A stretch of 35,027 nt of DNA from Alphaproteobacteria bacterium CG_4_10_14_0_8_um_filter_37_21 (lineage in GTDB: Bacteria > Pseudomonadota > Alphaproteobacteria > Paracaedibacterales > UBA11393): NCBI GenBank assembly GCA_002791835.1, contig PFNE01000016.1, positions 1-35,027 of the forward strand, given 5' to 3'. Each line of letters opens with the position of its first letter. The first letter of the stretch is position 1. Under the pieces are notes generated by a model. The model was not told the origin of the DNA, made no database searches, and worked only from the letters and a program-made list of their open reading frames with translations. Below are positions 26,538-35,006 of this stretch, one piece after another. The translations under genes were made by a program, and so were the position numbers.

Positions 26538-27398
26538 ATGCAAGCACAAATGAAATTAAAAAAAAGAACAAGTGAATGGTTTGTTGCTTTGCAGTCACAG
26601 ATTATTCATGAACTTGAATTAATTGAGAAAGAAATGGGGGGTTGTGCGCATTTTAAAAAGACCGAGTGGAAGCGTCATGATACCACACAAGAAAATAATG
26701 ATGGTGGTGGTGGCACAACGGCTGTTATGCGCGGCAATGTTTTTGAAAAGGCTGGTGTTAATGTATCAACTGTTTATGGGCAATTTCATAAAGATTTTGC
26801 ATCAAGAATTCCGGGCTGTGACAGTGATCCATTTTTTTGGGCATCTGGCATATCGCTTGTTATTCACCCCAAAAATCCTCATGTGCCTATTGCACATATG
26901 AATACGCGTATGATATCAACACAAAAAACATGGTTTGGCGGTGGCGGCGATTTAACGCCCGTCTTTCCAATTAAAAAAGATACAGATGATTTTCATCAGG
27001 CTTTTAAAACAGTATGTGATCGGCATAATCCAAATTTTTACCCCGATTTTTCAAAATGGTGCGATGACTATTTTTACTTAAAGCATCGTAAAGAAACACG
27101 TGGGGTTGGTGGCATTTTTTATGATTACCAGTACGTTGAAAATGATGTTATGTTTGATGATTTATTTGCCTTTACACAAAGTGTTGGCCGTGCATTTAAG
27201 ACCATTTATACAGATATCGTGCGTCGTCATATGAATACTGAATACAATGATGCTGATCAAAAACAACAATCCCATAAACGCTCACGTTATGTAGAGTTCA
27301 ACTTACTTTACGACCGTGGTACAAAGTTTGGCTTGGAGACTGGTGGAAATACAGAATCTATTTTAATGAGTATGCCGCCAGAAGCTACTTGGCCTTAG
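26538..27398 (+). CDS. hemF: Oxygen-dependent coproporphyrinogen III oxidase, short C-terminus
   Basis: 286 residues. HemF converts coproporphyrinogen III to protoporphyrinogen IX using O2, late in heme synthesis. Family blocks are plain: GGGGTTAVMRGNVFEKAGVN, SLVIHPKNPHVPIAHMN, TWFGGGGDLTP, KETRGVGGIFYDY, RYVEFNLLYDRGTKFGL and SILMSMPP. The chain stops at SMPPEATWP, where relatives such as the ~300-residue E. coli enzyme continue for about 20 more residues ending near RDW. Neither of the other two frames after the TAG (27396-27398) continues the family sequence, so the tail is absent rather than frameshifted. ATG 26538 has TTAGGT before it. Confidence 0.93.
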   Translation: MQAQMKLKKRTSEWFVALQSQIIHELELIEKEMGGCAHFKKTEWKRHDTTQENNDGGGGTTAVMRGNVFEKAGVNVSTVYGQFHKDFASRIPGCDSDPFFWASGISLVIHPKNPHVPIAHMNTRMISTQKTWFGGGGDLTPVFPIKKDTDDFHQAFKTVCDRHNPNFYPDFSKWCDDYFYLKHRKETRGVGGIFYDYQYVENDVMFDDLFAFTQSVGRAFKTIYTDIVRRHMNTEYNDADQKQQSHKRSRYVEFNLLYDRGTKFGLETGGNTESILMSMPPEATWP

Positions 27399-27497
27399 GT
27401 GTTACCCGCTATATTTAGTGTCTATCTTTATATGTAACAAGGTGTATTGGGGAGTTGCTAAAGGTTTTTTTTATAGGACAATAATGCTTATAAACGG

Positions 27498-28274
27498 CTA
27501 TATTGATTTTATTTTTGAAAACAGAGTATGAAAATTTTGGGTTGTATGTTTTGCTATATCTGACAAAGGGATGTCTTTTATGTCAGCAATTTTTTGTGCC
27601 ACAATACGTGTATAGGCAGGCTCATTTGGTGTTCCACGGTGTGGAATAGGGGCTAAAAAGGGCGAGTCTGTTTCAACCAACAATCTATTAAGTGGTGTAA
27701 ATTTTACAACTTCTCTTATTTCTTCTGCTTTTTTGAACGTTACAATACCAGAAAAAGATAGAAAAAAGCCAAGGTCTAATGCTTGTTCAGCAAGGTTGAT
27801 GCCGCCACTAAAACAATGAAATACTGCGGTTACAAGGCCTTTATAGGGCGCTAAAAGATTAATTGTATCCGCGTCAGCATCACGGGTGTGGATAATAAGG
27901 GGTAAATCTAGTTTTTCAGCTAATATAATGTGCTGTTCAAAGCTTTTCATTTGCTCAAGCCGGGGGCTGTTATCGTAATAATAATCTAAGCCAGTCTCCC
28001 CAAGTGCCACAACTTTAGGATGCTTTGCATACTGTATAACTTTGTCTTCAATTTCAGACATCGTATGGTCTTTAGCGTCATGTGGATGTACACCAACAGA
28101 GCACCAAACATCATTGTTCGTTTCCACAATTGCGATAAGATCATCTGTTTCTGACAATTTTGTATTGACGGTTAAAAATTTTGTGACTCCAGCTTGGCGT
28201 GCACGATCTAATGTTTCAGGAACTTTATCTTTGAAGTCTGGAAAATTTAAATGACAGTGACTATCAACCAACAT
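27498..28274 (-). CDS. tatD: TatD-family metal-dependent hydrolase (DNase)
   Basis: 258 residues. TatD proteins are TIM-barrel metal-dependent phosphoesterases with 3'-5' exonuclease/deoxyribonuclease activity. Metal ligands are present: H6-C-H8 (DSHCHLN), Glu in ALGETGLDYYY (~92-102), IIHTRDA, VFHCFSGG, and Asp in VETDSPFLAPIPHRG (~200-214). In many alphas TatD is paired with metG and a metallo-beta-lactamase protein. Here it starts 12 nt after trxB stops, with AGGAAAA before the ATG, so it is co-transcribed with thioredoxin reductase. Confidence 0.94.
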   Translation of the reverse strand: MLVDSHCHLNFPDFKDKVPETLDRARQAGVTKFLTVNTKLSETDDLIAIVETNNDVWCSVGVHPHDAKDHTMSEIEDKVIQYAKHPKVVALGETGLDYYYDNSPRLEQMKSFEQHIILAEKLDLPLIIHTRDADADTINLLAPYKGLVTAVFHCFSGGINLAEQALDLGFFLSFSGIVTFKKAEEIREVVKFTPLNRLLVETDSPFLAPIPHRGTPNEPAYTRIVAQKIADIKDIPLSDIAKHTTQNFHTLFSKIKSI

Positions 28275-28286
28275 ATAAAATTTTTC

Positions 28287-29216
28287 CTATTCTGCTAAGA
28301 ATTTTTCAGCGTCTAAGGCCGCCATACAACCCATGCCGGCAGCAGTTACGGCTTGACGGTACACTTTGTCTGTAACATCACCAGCAGCGTATACACCTGG
28401 AATTTTTGTACGTACAGTCCCTTTTTCAACCAATAGATAGTTTTCTGCGTCCATATCTAATTGTCCTTTAAATATTGCAGACATTGGTGTATGACCTATT
28501 GCAATAAAGACACCTTGCACATCTATTTTCTGCTTAGAACCATCCTGGGTATTTTTAAGTGATAGCCCTGTAACTTTTTTCGTATCGTCTGTTCCTAAAA
28601 TTTCATCAACCTGGTTGTTCCATATGACTTTGATTTTTTCATTTTTAAACAGGCGTTCCTGCGCGATTTTCTCAGCCCGCAATGAATCGCGTCTATGAAT
28701 TAAAGTTACCGATTTTGCAAAATTAGTTAAAAAGATAGCTTCTTCAACAGCCGTATTACCGCCCCCAACAACAGCAACATCTTTACCACGGTAGAAAAAA
28801 CCATCACAAGTGGCACAGGCAGAAACACCACCAGCTTGATAAGTTTTCTCACTTTCAAGTCCCAACCATTTTGCCTGGGCGCCTGTGGAAATAATTACAG
28901 TATCTGCCGTATATTCTTCAGATGCTGTATAACATTTAAAAGGGCGCTTTGAAAAATCAACTTTTTTTATAACATCGCGCACCATGGTTGTGCCAACATT
29001 TTCTGCTTGCTTATGCATTTCCTCCATTAAAAATGGCCCTTGAATAGCCGTTGCAAAACCAGGATAATTTTCAACATCTGTTGTAATTGTTAATTGTCCG
29101 CCAGGCTGAATGCCTAAAAATAGTGTTGGTTTTAAGTTTGCACGTGCTGCATAAATGGCTGCGGTATAACCAGCTGGTCCTGAACCAATAATAAGAACTT
29201 TTGAATGCGTTGTCAT
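28287..29216 (-). CDS. trxB: Thioredoxin-disulfide reductase
   Basis: 309 residues, standard for the low-molecular-weight bacterial enzyme. It passes electrons from NADPH through FAD to thioredoxin. FAD motif GSGPAG (11-16), redox-active C134-A-T-C137 (ACATCDGFF), NADPH motif GGGNTA (151-156), and the C-terminal FAD block GVYAAGDVTD are all intact. First gene of the trxB-tatD pair. Its promoter is in 29217-29353, shared back to back with fdxA. Confidence 0.96.
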   Translation of the reverse strand: MTTHSKVLIIGSGPAGYTAAIYAARANLKPTLFLGIQPGGQLTITTDVENYPGFATAIQGPFLMEEMHKQAENVGTTMVRDVIKKVDFSKRPFKCYTASEEYTADTVIISTGAQAKWLGLESEKTYQAGGVSACATCDGFFYRGKDVAVVGGGNTAVEEAIFLTNFAKSVTLIHRRDSLRAEKIAQERLFKNEKIKVIWNNQVDEILGTDDTKKVTGLSLKNTQDGSKQKIDVQGVFIAIGHTPMSAIFKGQLDMDAENYLLVEKGTVRTKIPGVYAAGDVTDKVYRQAVTAAGMGCMAALDAEKFLAE

Positions 29217-29318
29217 GGGAATCTTTTTTTAAATACTTAGTTTGATTTTAAGACATTTTTTGTATAAATGAAAGGCAGAAGGTATCGATCTAAAGGCATT
29301 ATCCTATTCAATTTTGGA

Positions 29319-29349
29319 TTGACCTTTGTAAAAAGTGTTTTTTTATGCT
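29319..29349 (+). promoter_or_regulatory. Possible promoter of fdxA
   Basis: TTGACC at 29319-29324 with TATGCT at 29344-29349 and a 19-nt spacer containing a run of seven Ts. This is the same layout as the promoter at 11332-11362. A better-matching TATAAA at 29349-29354 would need a 24-nt spacer, so the exact -10 is uncertain. Confidence 0.4.
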
Positions 29350-29380
29350 ATAAATGTTCAAAAGGTCGAATAATATATGT

Positions 29381-29722
29381 ATGACATTTGTTGTAACTGA
29401 CGCTTGTATTAAGTGTAAATATACTGATTGTGTTGAAGTATGCCCTGTGGATTGTTTTCATGAGGGTGACAACATGCTTGTTATAAATCCAGAAATTTGT
29501 ATCGACTGTGGGGTTTGTGAAGTGGAGTGCCCAGCCAAAGCAATTCGTGCCGATACAGAACCTAAAATGGAATCATGGGTGGAGTTAAACCAAAAATATG
29601 CAAATTTATGGCCTGTTATTACGCAGAAAAAAGACCCACCAAAAGATGCTGATGAATGGTTGGATGTGCCAAATAAGCTTGAGAACCATTTTAGCCCTGA
29701 ATTTAAACAAGAAAACACTTGA
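29381..29722 (+). CDS. fdxA: 7Fe ferredoxin FdxA
   Basis: 113 residues from ATG 29381, the usual alphaproteobacterial FdxA length; a longer frame from 29354 would add nine non-conserved residues. It carries low-potential electrons. Cysteines follow the [3Fe-4S] + [4Fe-4S] pattern: C9, C12, C17, C21, then C40, C43, C46, C50. [17 protein letters not shown] and [15 protein letters not shown] are typical. The C-terminal extension ([15 protein letters not shown]) is also a family trait. It is followed by carD, a conserved alphaproteobacterial pair. Confidence 0.95.
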   Translation: MTFVVTDACIKCKYTDCVEVCPVDCFHEGDNMLVINPEICIDCGVCEVECPAKAIRADTEPKMESWVELNQKYANLWPVITQKKDPPKDADEWLDVPNKLENHFSPEFKQENT

Positions 29723-29781
29723 AATTTTAAAAATAGTATATATATCAACAGTATTGATATACATGAAAGGTTTTTCACATT

Positions 29782-30276
29782 ATGACTAAGCAAAAAATTA
29801 AACAAGGTGATTACGTCGTTTATCCCGCACATGGTGTGGGTCAGCTAATGGGAACGGAACAACATAATATTTCAGGCATGGAAGTAGAACTTCTTGTTAT
29901 TAGTTTTGAAAAAGACCGTATGGTACTGCGTTTGCCAAAATCTAAGGCGTATGCTGCAGGGTTGCGTGCTATATCATCGAAGAAAAATATGGATGGGGCG
30001 CTCGATATTTTAAAAACAAAAATTCGTACGCGTCGTACAATGTGGAGTCGCCGCGCGCAAGAATATGAAACAAAAATAAACTCAGGTGATCCTATATCAC
30101 TTGCAGAAGTTTTGCGCGAATTATTTCGCTCACAAAGTGATTCAGATCAATCTTACAGTGAACGCCAAATTTATCAAGCAGCATTAGAGCGCTTTACACG
30201 TGAAATGTGTCTTGTTGAAAAAATAGATGAAGCTGACGCGACAAGGCAAATTGAAGACATCATGTCAGCAGCTTAA
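29782..30276 (+). CDS. CarD-family transcription regulator
   Basis: 164 residues. CarD proteins bind the RNA polymerase beta subunit through an N-terminal Tudor-like domain and stabilise the open promoter complex, notably at rRNA promoters. The domain is visible at ~1-60 (GDYVVYPAHGVGQL, followed by VELLVISFEKDRMVLRLP). The helical C-terminal domain (~65-160) has WSRRAQEYETKINSGDP and ALERFTREM. It follows fdxA with an AAAGG upstream, and precedes era by 9 nt. It is the longer alphaproteobacterial form; the gene name in this lineage is not certain. Confidence 0.93.
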   Translation: MTKQKIKQGDYVVYPAHGVGQLMGTEQHNISGMEVELLVISFEKDRMVLRLPKSKAYAAGLRAISSKKNMDGALDILKTKIRTRRTMWSRRAQEYETKINSGDPISLAEVLRELFRSQSDSDQSYSERQIYQAALERFTREMCLVEKIDEADATRQIEDIMSAA

Positions 30277-30285
30277 GGTTTTTAT

Positions 30286-31167
30286 ATGCACAAAAAATGC
30301 GGTACTGTTGCCATTATTGGCCAGCCAAATGCCGGAAAATCAACCCTCACCAACTTGTTTGTTGGGGGGAAAATTTCTATTGTATCTCATAAAGTGCAAA
30401 CAACGCGTGTTCGCACCTTAGGGATAGCTATATATGAAGAAACGCAACTTGTCTTATTAGATACACCTGGTATTTTTAAACCCAAAAAGACACTAGAAAA
30501 GTCGCTTGTTAAATCTGCTTGGAATACAGTTAAAGGCGTTGATGCTTTGGTGCTTTTGGTAGATGCTACTTATCATAATCTATCATCAAGCTTTGACATT
30601 TTAGATGAACTAAAAACCGATAGCCCTTTAGTTCTTGTCTTAAATAAAGTGGATCAGCTAACGGAGGAAAAAGTAAAAACGATTGCTGAGCAATTTTCAA
30701 GGTATAAAAATGTTGAAAAAACGTTTTGTATTTCAGCCCTTAACGCCCAAGGAACGGATGAATTAAAACAAGAACTGGCCAATAAGATGCCCTACAGCGA
30801 ATGGCATTACCCGGAAGATATTTTAAGTAATCAGCCTGAAAATTTATGGGCTGCAGAAATTACACGTGAACAGTTGTACTTGCAGCTTCATGAAGAAATT
30901 CCTTATGAAACATATGTTGTGCCTGAATCTTTTGAATATTTTGAAGATGGTAGTGTTAAAATTTCTCAAGCAGTTGTGGTTGCAAGGTCTTCACAAAAAG
31001 GCATTATTTTGGGCGCTAAAGGTAGCAGAATTAAGTCTATTGGTGAAAAAACACGAAAAATTTTAGAAACCGAGATGAATCAACGGGTACATTTAAAACT
31101 GTTTGTGAAAGTTGAAAATGACTGGATGGAAAAGTCTTCAATTCGTAAAGATCTGGGTCTAGAATAA
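30286..31167 (+). CDS. era: GTPase Era
   Basis: 293 residues. Era binds 16S rRNA near its 3' end and assists 30S maturation. G1 GQPNAGKST (12-20), G2 TTRVR, G3 DTPGIFKPK (~58-66), G4 NKVDQ and a SALN-type G5 are present, followed by the KH RNA-binding domain (GIILGAKGSRIKSIG, ~245-259). It starts with AAGG about 8 nt before the ATG and just after carD. In other alphas era usually lies with rnc, which is not in this window. Confidence 0.97.
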   Translation: MHKKCGTVAIIGQPNAGKSTLTNLFVGGKISIVSHKVQTTRVRTLGIAIYEETQLVLLDTPGIFKPKKTLEKSLVKSAWNTVKGVDALVLLVDATYHNLSSSFDILDELKTDSPLVLVLNKVDQLTEEKVKTIAEQFSRYKNVEKTFCISALNAQGTDELKQELANKMPYSEWHYPEDILSNQPENLWAAEITREQLYLQLHEEIPYETYVVPESFEYFEDGSVKISQAVVVARSSQKGIILGAKGSRIKSIGEKTRKILETEMNQRVHLKLFVKVENDWMEKSSIRKDLGLE

Positions 31168-31189
31168 GCCTATTTAAGGAGCGATTACT

Positions 31190-31951
31190 ATGAAATTATT
31201 TTTCACTATTATTTTTCATATGATGATTGTGCAGCAAGCGATTTTTGCGCAATGTAGCACCATAAAAAAGATAGCCGATATAAATGATTGCATAAGTGAC
31301 GTTTTAAAAAAAGAGAACCCAGAAAATATCCTAGTGATTTTTGACTTAGAGAACTCTCTCATTCAGCCCAAAAAAGATGCAAAACAAATTAAGGGCATAG
31401 CGTCATGTGATGTACAATCAAGTAGCTTAACTTCAAAAGAAAAAGAGCTTGCTAACACGCATGCAATTTATGGAAGAAGATTATCTCTTATAGAAAAAGA
31501 ATCCCCACTGCGTATCAGAGACTTAAAGAAAAGGGGTGTTAAAATAATTGGCTATACATCAGTACTTGTAAACCCATCTCAACAAACCAAGAACAAAATG
31601 TTATTTAAATTTAGAGAATCCCTGCAAAAAATTGGATTAAACTTTACTGCACATGGCTTACCAACTAAAGTAAAGCCCTTGAATAATCTTCCAAGATATT
31701 TCCATGATGTTCCAACTTTTTATCATGGTTTGCTTTGTGTAAATGGAAAGTATAACAAAGCTATTGATGATGGCCGTGTATTGGTAGAGTTTTTACGTTC
31801 ACTAACACATTCTAAAATGGGATGCCCTACGTCTCAACCCAAAACCATTGTTTTTGTATCAAGTGCAATAGATACAATCAATAATATTGAAAAACAATTA
31901 TCTAGCTTACAGCCCAGTATAAATTTTATTGGCATTCAATACTTGAATTAA
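31190..31951 (+). CDS. Exported HAD-like (DUF2608-type) protein, probably inactive
   Basis: 253 residues. A signal peptide covers 1-20 (MKLFFTIIFHMMIVQQAIFA-Q). The layout resembles exported DUF2608 HAD-superfamily proteins found in intracellular bacteria: motif I is VIFDLENSLI (51-58), where the HAD DxD is D52-x-E54; then IIGYTSV (motif II Thr), a region HGLLCVNGKYNKAIDDG (motif III Lys), and IVFVSSAIDTINNIE where an Asp pair would be expected. The motif I Glu and the changed last motif suggest it may bind but not hydrolyse phosphate. AAGGAG precedes the ATG. Function unknown; 22 nt after era. Confidence 0.5.
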   Translation: MKLFFTIIFHMMIVQQAIFAQCSTIKKIADINDCISDVLKKENPENILVIFDLENSLIQPKKDAKQIKGIASCDVQSSSLTSKEKELANTHAIYGRRLSLIEKESPLRIRDLKKRGVKIIGYTSVLVNPSQQTKNKMLFKFRESLQKIGLNFTAHGLPTKVKPLNNLPRYFHDVPTFYHGLLCVNGKYNKAIDDGRVLVEFLRSLTHSKMGCPTSQPKTIVFVSSAIDTINNIEKQLSSLQPSINFIGIQYLN

Positions 31952-32110
31952 AATTTTTAGAAATTACCATTTTTTTAGTTTTAGCGACTGTGTGTTCAAA
32001 TAACAAAGTTCAGATTGAAACATAAACCACTATCAAGGATTCATCTTGTTAACCTCTCGTTAGGAATTAGAGGTGTAGAGTAAAGACATGTAAAATATTA
32101 AATAAATTTT

Positions 32111-33745
32111 ATGAAATCTTTTTTGCTATCTATCTTGTCTCTATTTTTTCTATCTGCATGTTCTGACTTTGTGGATCATAAGTCATTACACCCCAAAAAA
32201 ACAAAAGATGAATTAAAAGAAATTACGCAACCTGTTGCTGATCTTGATCAATTTAAGCATGTTCAAACGTTTAAGCCTTATGCGAAAAAGATTGAGCACG
32301 AAAATATTGCGAAGTCTTTATTAAAACGTGTGTCAGTTGTTATTACAGAACAGACGCCTATTAAAGAAATTCTAACAACGCTTGCAGATCAATGCGGCGC
32401 AGAGTTGCAGCTAGCAACAAATGTAAATTTAAACATTATTTATACAGCTAAAAATAAACCATTTTATCATATTATTAAGCAAATTTGTGATATTGGAAAC
32501 CTGCGTCTTACCCGTGATGGCACAAGTTTGCGGATTGAAGTAGATGCGCCCTATAGTCAAAATTATAATGTGCAATTTTTAAATATGGAACGTAACAGCC
32601 AAAACAGAATTTCTATTGCAACGGATGTTTTTGGAACGCAGAGTTCAAATACAGCGCAAGGGCATACTGTTAATTTAGATAATGGATCGAACAGTGAAGT
32701 TAAGATTCAAGGTCAAAATAATTTTTGGGCTGAAGTTGAAGAAAATTTAAAAACAATTCTAAGTCATACTGAAAAAGCTGGTAAGTTCTCAATTCATAAG
32801 CAAGCAGGATTAATTTCTGTTTTTGCAACACAAAAACAGCACGATCTGATGAAAAATTACTTAGATCAACTAAAGCATATTACAAGTCGCCAAGTACTTG
32901 TTGAGGCGAAAATTATAGAAGTTACGCTAAAAGATGGTTTTAAAAGTGGTATTAACTGGCAAAAACTTGGTGGTGGCGACTTAGTCACAAAAGCAAACTT
33001 TGGATCACTTGCCAGTTCTGCCCCCTTTTTAGATACGGCTTTTGCAGGGAGAGATAGCCTTGAATTTGGGGCAAAAGGCGCTCAATTTTCAGGTATTTTA
33101 CAGGCTTTGGAAGAATTTGGATCATCAAGAACGTTATCAAGTCCGCGCCTAACCGTTATGAATAATCAAACAGCGTTAATGAAAGTAGCGCAAAATCATG
33201 TTTATTTTAGAATTAATTATGATAAGCAAATCAGCACACAAAACAATATTCAAAATTTCAATTTATCAAGTGATATTCAAACCGTACCTATTGGTCTGGT
33301 GATGTCAGTTCAACCCTCTATAGATGATGAAACTGGTGATGTAATTTTATTTTTACGTCCAACCATATCTAAATTATCGCAAACTGTAGCAGACCCTGCA
33401 GTTGATTTAGCACTTTCGGCCAATTCAAATATAAATGGTGAGGTGAAACAATCGCTTGTGCCAGTTGTTGATGTTAAAGAAATGGATACAATACTGCGGG
33501 TTAAATCTGGCGATGTTGGTGTTTTAGGTGGACTAATGGAAGTAAAGTCAACACACAACCAGGCCAGTCTACCAGGCGCTGGTGATATGCCAATTATTAA
33601 AGATATTTTTGGTAGCCATAGCGATTCAGATGAAGTTGTAGAACTGGTTATTTTGTTAAAAGTAACAATTGTTAATAATGCAGAGCCAGATTCTGCAGAT
33701 AATCGTATGATTAAAACACAAATTACAGATGCACGCCCCCTTTAA
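32111..33745 (+). CDS. Lipoprotein secretin (MshL/PilQ-like)
   Basis: 544 residues. A lipobox LSAC (cleavage before Cys17) marks an outer-membrane lipoprotein. The STN-like domain (~85-150, with SVVITEQTPIKEILTTLADQCG) and an N domain are followed by the secretin core from ~265: VLVEAKIIEVTLKDGFKSGINW, SSPRLTVMNNQTALMKV, VPIGLVMSVQPSI, and a closing LPGAGDMPIIKDIFG. MshL-type secretins form the outer-membrane ring of MSHA/type IV pilus or type II secretion machines. No other pilus gene is present here, so the partners must lie elsewhere or be missing. No clear Shine-Dalgarno. Confidence 0.85.
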   Translation: MKSFLLSILSLFFLSACSDFVDHKSLHPKKTKDELKEITQPVADLDQFKHVQTFKPYAKKIEHENIAKSLLKRVSVVITEQTPIKEILTTLADQCGAELQLATNVNLNIIYTAKNKPFYHIIKQICDIGNLRLTRDGTSLRIEVDAPYSQNYNVQFLNMERNSQNRISIATDVFGTQSSNTAQGHTVNLDNGSNSEVKIQGQNNFWAEVEENLKTILSHTEKAGKFSIHKQAGLISVFATQKQHDLMKNYLDQLKHITSRQVLVEAKIIEVTLKDGFKSGINWQKLGGGDLVTKANFGSLASSAPFLDTAFAGRDSLEFGAKGAQFSGILQALEEFGSSRTLSSPRLTVMNNQTALMKVAQNHVYFRINYDKQISTQNNIQNFNLSSDIQTVPIGLVMSVQPSIDDETGDVILFLRPTISKLSQTVADPAVDLALSANSNINGEVKQSLVPVVDVKEMDTILRVKSGDVGVLGGLMEVKSTHNQASLPGAGDMPIIKDIFGSHSDSDEVVELVILLKVTIVNNAEPDSADNRMIKTQITDARPL

Positions 33746-33856
33746 TTTTTCTTTTTGCTAAAAGCTTATCAGGCCGTTGACTTTATATACGGTACATATC
33801 CTAGTGCTTATGGCGTAAATCCATTATCAAATATTGCTAAATTTGTTAAAACGAAC

Positions 33857-34906
33857 TTAATAATATTGTAGGGATGGGGTATGATCGATTTTTTTCCCAG
33901 GAACTGGTAAGTTTACCCTGTCTTCATCATTAGCTGGGAAGATGGATTCTAAATCTTTGTTTTTAAAAGAGTACTCAGACGCCCTATGAGTTGCTGGTGT
34001 AAAAGTAACTAACCCATAATGACGTCCTTTGTCAGCAGCAACTGCGCTTCGGGAGTACATTGTTTTTTGTCTAATTGCCGTATCGCTCCAATCACATTTT
34101 CTTTCATCATCTGTGATCCATCCCTTCCGTGTATAATAAATTTGGAAAAAATTTTGACCCAAAAAATCGTATATAAGTTGTGGATCAAATAATCTTAAAT
34201 TAGCCTTTGGGTGAACGAGAAAAGCCTTTGCAATTTCAGTGGCGTGATGAACAATTAAGTTTAAAGAGGATATTAAATCTCGGTCATGTCGCATAATGTG
34301 AAACGAATTTTCAAAACCAAGATGTCCGTCTTGGGTAAAAACAAGATTAAAACTCGTTAATTTTGATATTGTATCCGCGTCAAAAAGGTTTTCTTTGTTT
34401 AGTGCCGGTAAATCAAAATCAGAAAAGACAAGGGTTTTATTGACGTCATTGTTTAACATTTCAGTTGTTAGCATAAGCTTATATAAATCAACCTTATAAT
34501 ATACTGGAACTTTAGGGTCAGACAAAAATGCATAAGAAGGTGCTAAGGCTGTTAAGGTTTCTATATTTTTTAGTGTGACATTATTGAGTTTATTTTCTGT
34601 TAATAAGCTTTCTGTTTCCTGAACGGCTTGCTCTGTAGCGTTGTCATACCAGACGAAAATATCACTTTTCGGATGAAGGGTTGCCCAATTGACAAGGTTT
34701 TGTAAATGATTATGGGTGATTAGTTCTCTGCGTATGAAAACATCTCTAGTTAATGGGAATACAGTTGTCGTTGATTTTACCTGATTTACCCACAATAGAT
34801 TTATTGTATACTCTTGATTGTAATCACTTGGATTATTTAAGCAATCTGTATTTCTGGGGTCTGCTTCAACAGTAAATGCTGCTTTGTTTTCATGAAGTGA
34901 GGGCAC
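33857..34906 (-). CDS. Glycosyltransferase-toxin-like protein (GT-A fold)
   Basis: 349 residues from a GTG at 34906. The sequence follows the TcdA/TcdB/GT32-like catalytic plan: a first strand INLLWVNQ (35-42), FVWYDN (84-89), the helix VDLYKLMLTTEM (139-150) and a metal-binding FSDFD (161-165, Asp163-x-Asp165) that corresponds to the DxD motif. Large clostridial toxin and related effectors use this fold to glycosylate host proteins; the target here is unknown and there is no obvious signal peptide from this start. The frame continues 14 codons upstream with a hydrophobic leader-like run but no ATG; see findings. It is convergent to the secretin. Confidence 0.65.
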   Translation of the reverse strand: MPSLHENKAAFTVEADPRNTDCLNNPSDYNQEYTINLLWVNQVKSTTTVFPLTRDVFIRRELITHNHLQNLVNWATLHPKSDIFVWYDNATEQAVQETESLLTENKLNNVTLKNIETLTALAPSYAFLSDPKVPVYYKVDLYKLMLTTEMLNNDVNKTLVFSDFDLPALNKENLFDADTISKLTSFNLVFTQDGHLGFENSFHIMRHDRDLISSLNLIVHHATEIAKAFLVHPKANLRLFDPQLIYDFLGQNFFQIYYTRKGWITDDERKCDWSDTAIRQKTMYSRSAVAADKGRHYGLVTFTPATHRASEYSFKNKDLESIFPANDEDRVNLPVPGKKIDHTPSLQYY

Positions 34907-35006
34907 ACTATTGGCACCCAGTACTGCGGTGCTTATTAGATAGTGTCGTCATGAGTTAAAATAAATGCTATTCTTCATTTAGTATTTTTTCACTAGGTGC
35001 AGCTTT

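Noticed and set aside
32052-32074. ACCTCT / AGAGGT hairpin before the secretin gene
   Set aside because: Only 6 bp with an 11-nt loop and no T-run; too weak to call a terminator or operator.
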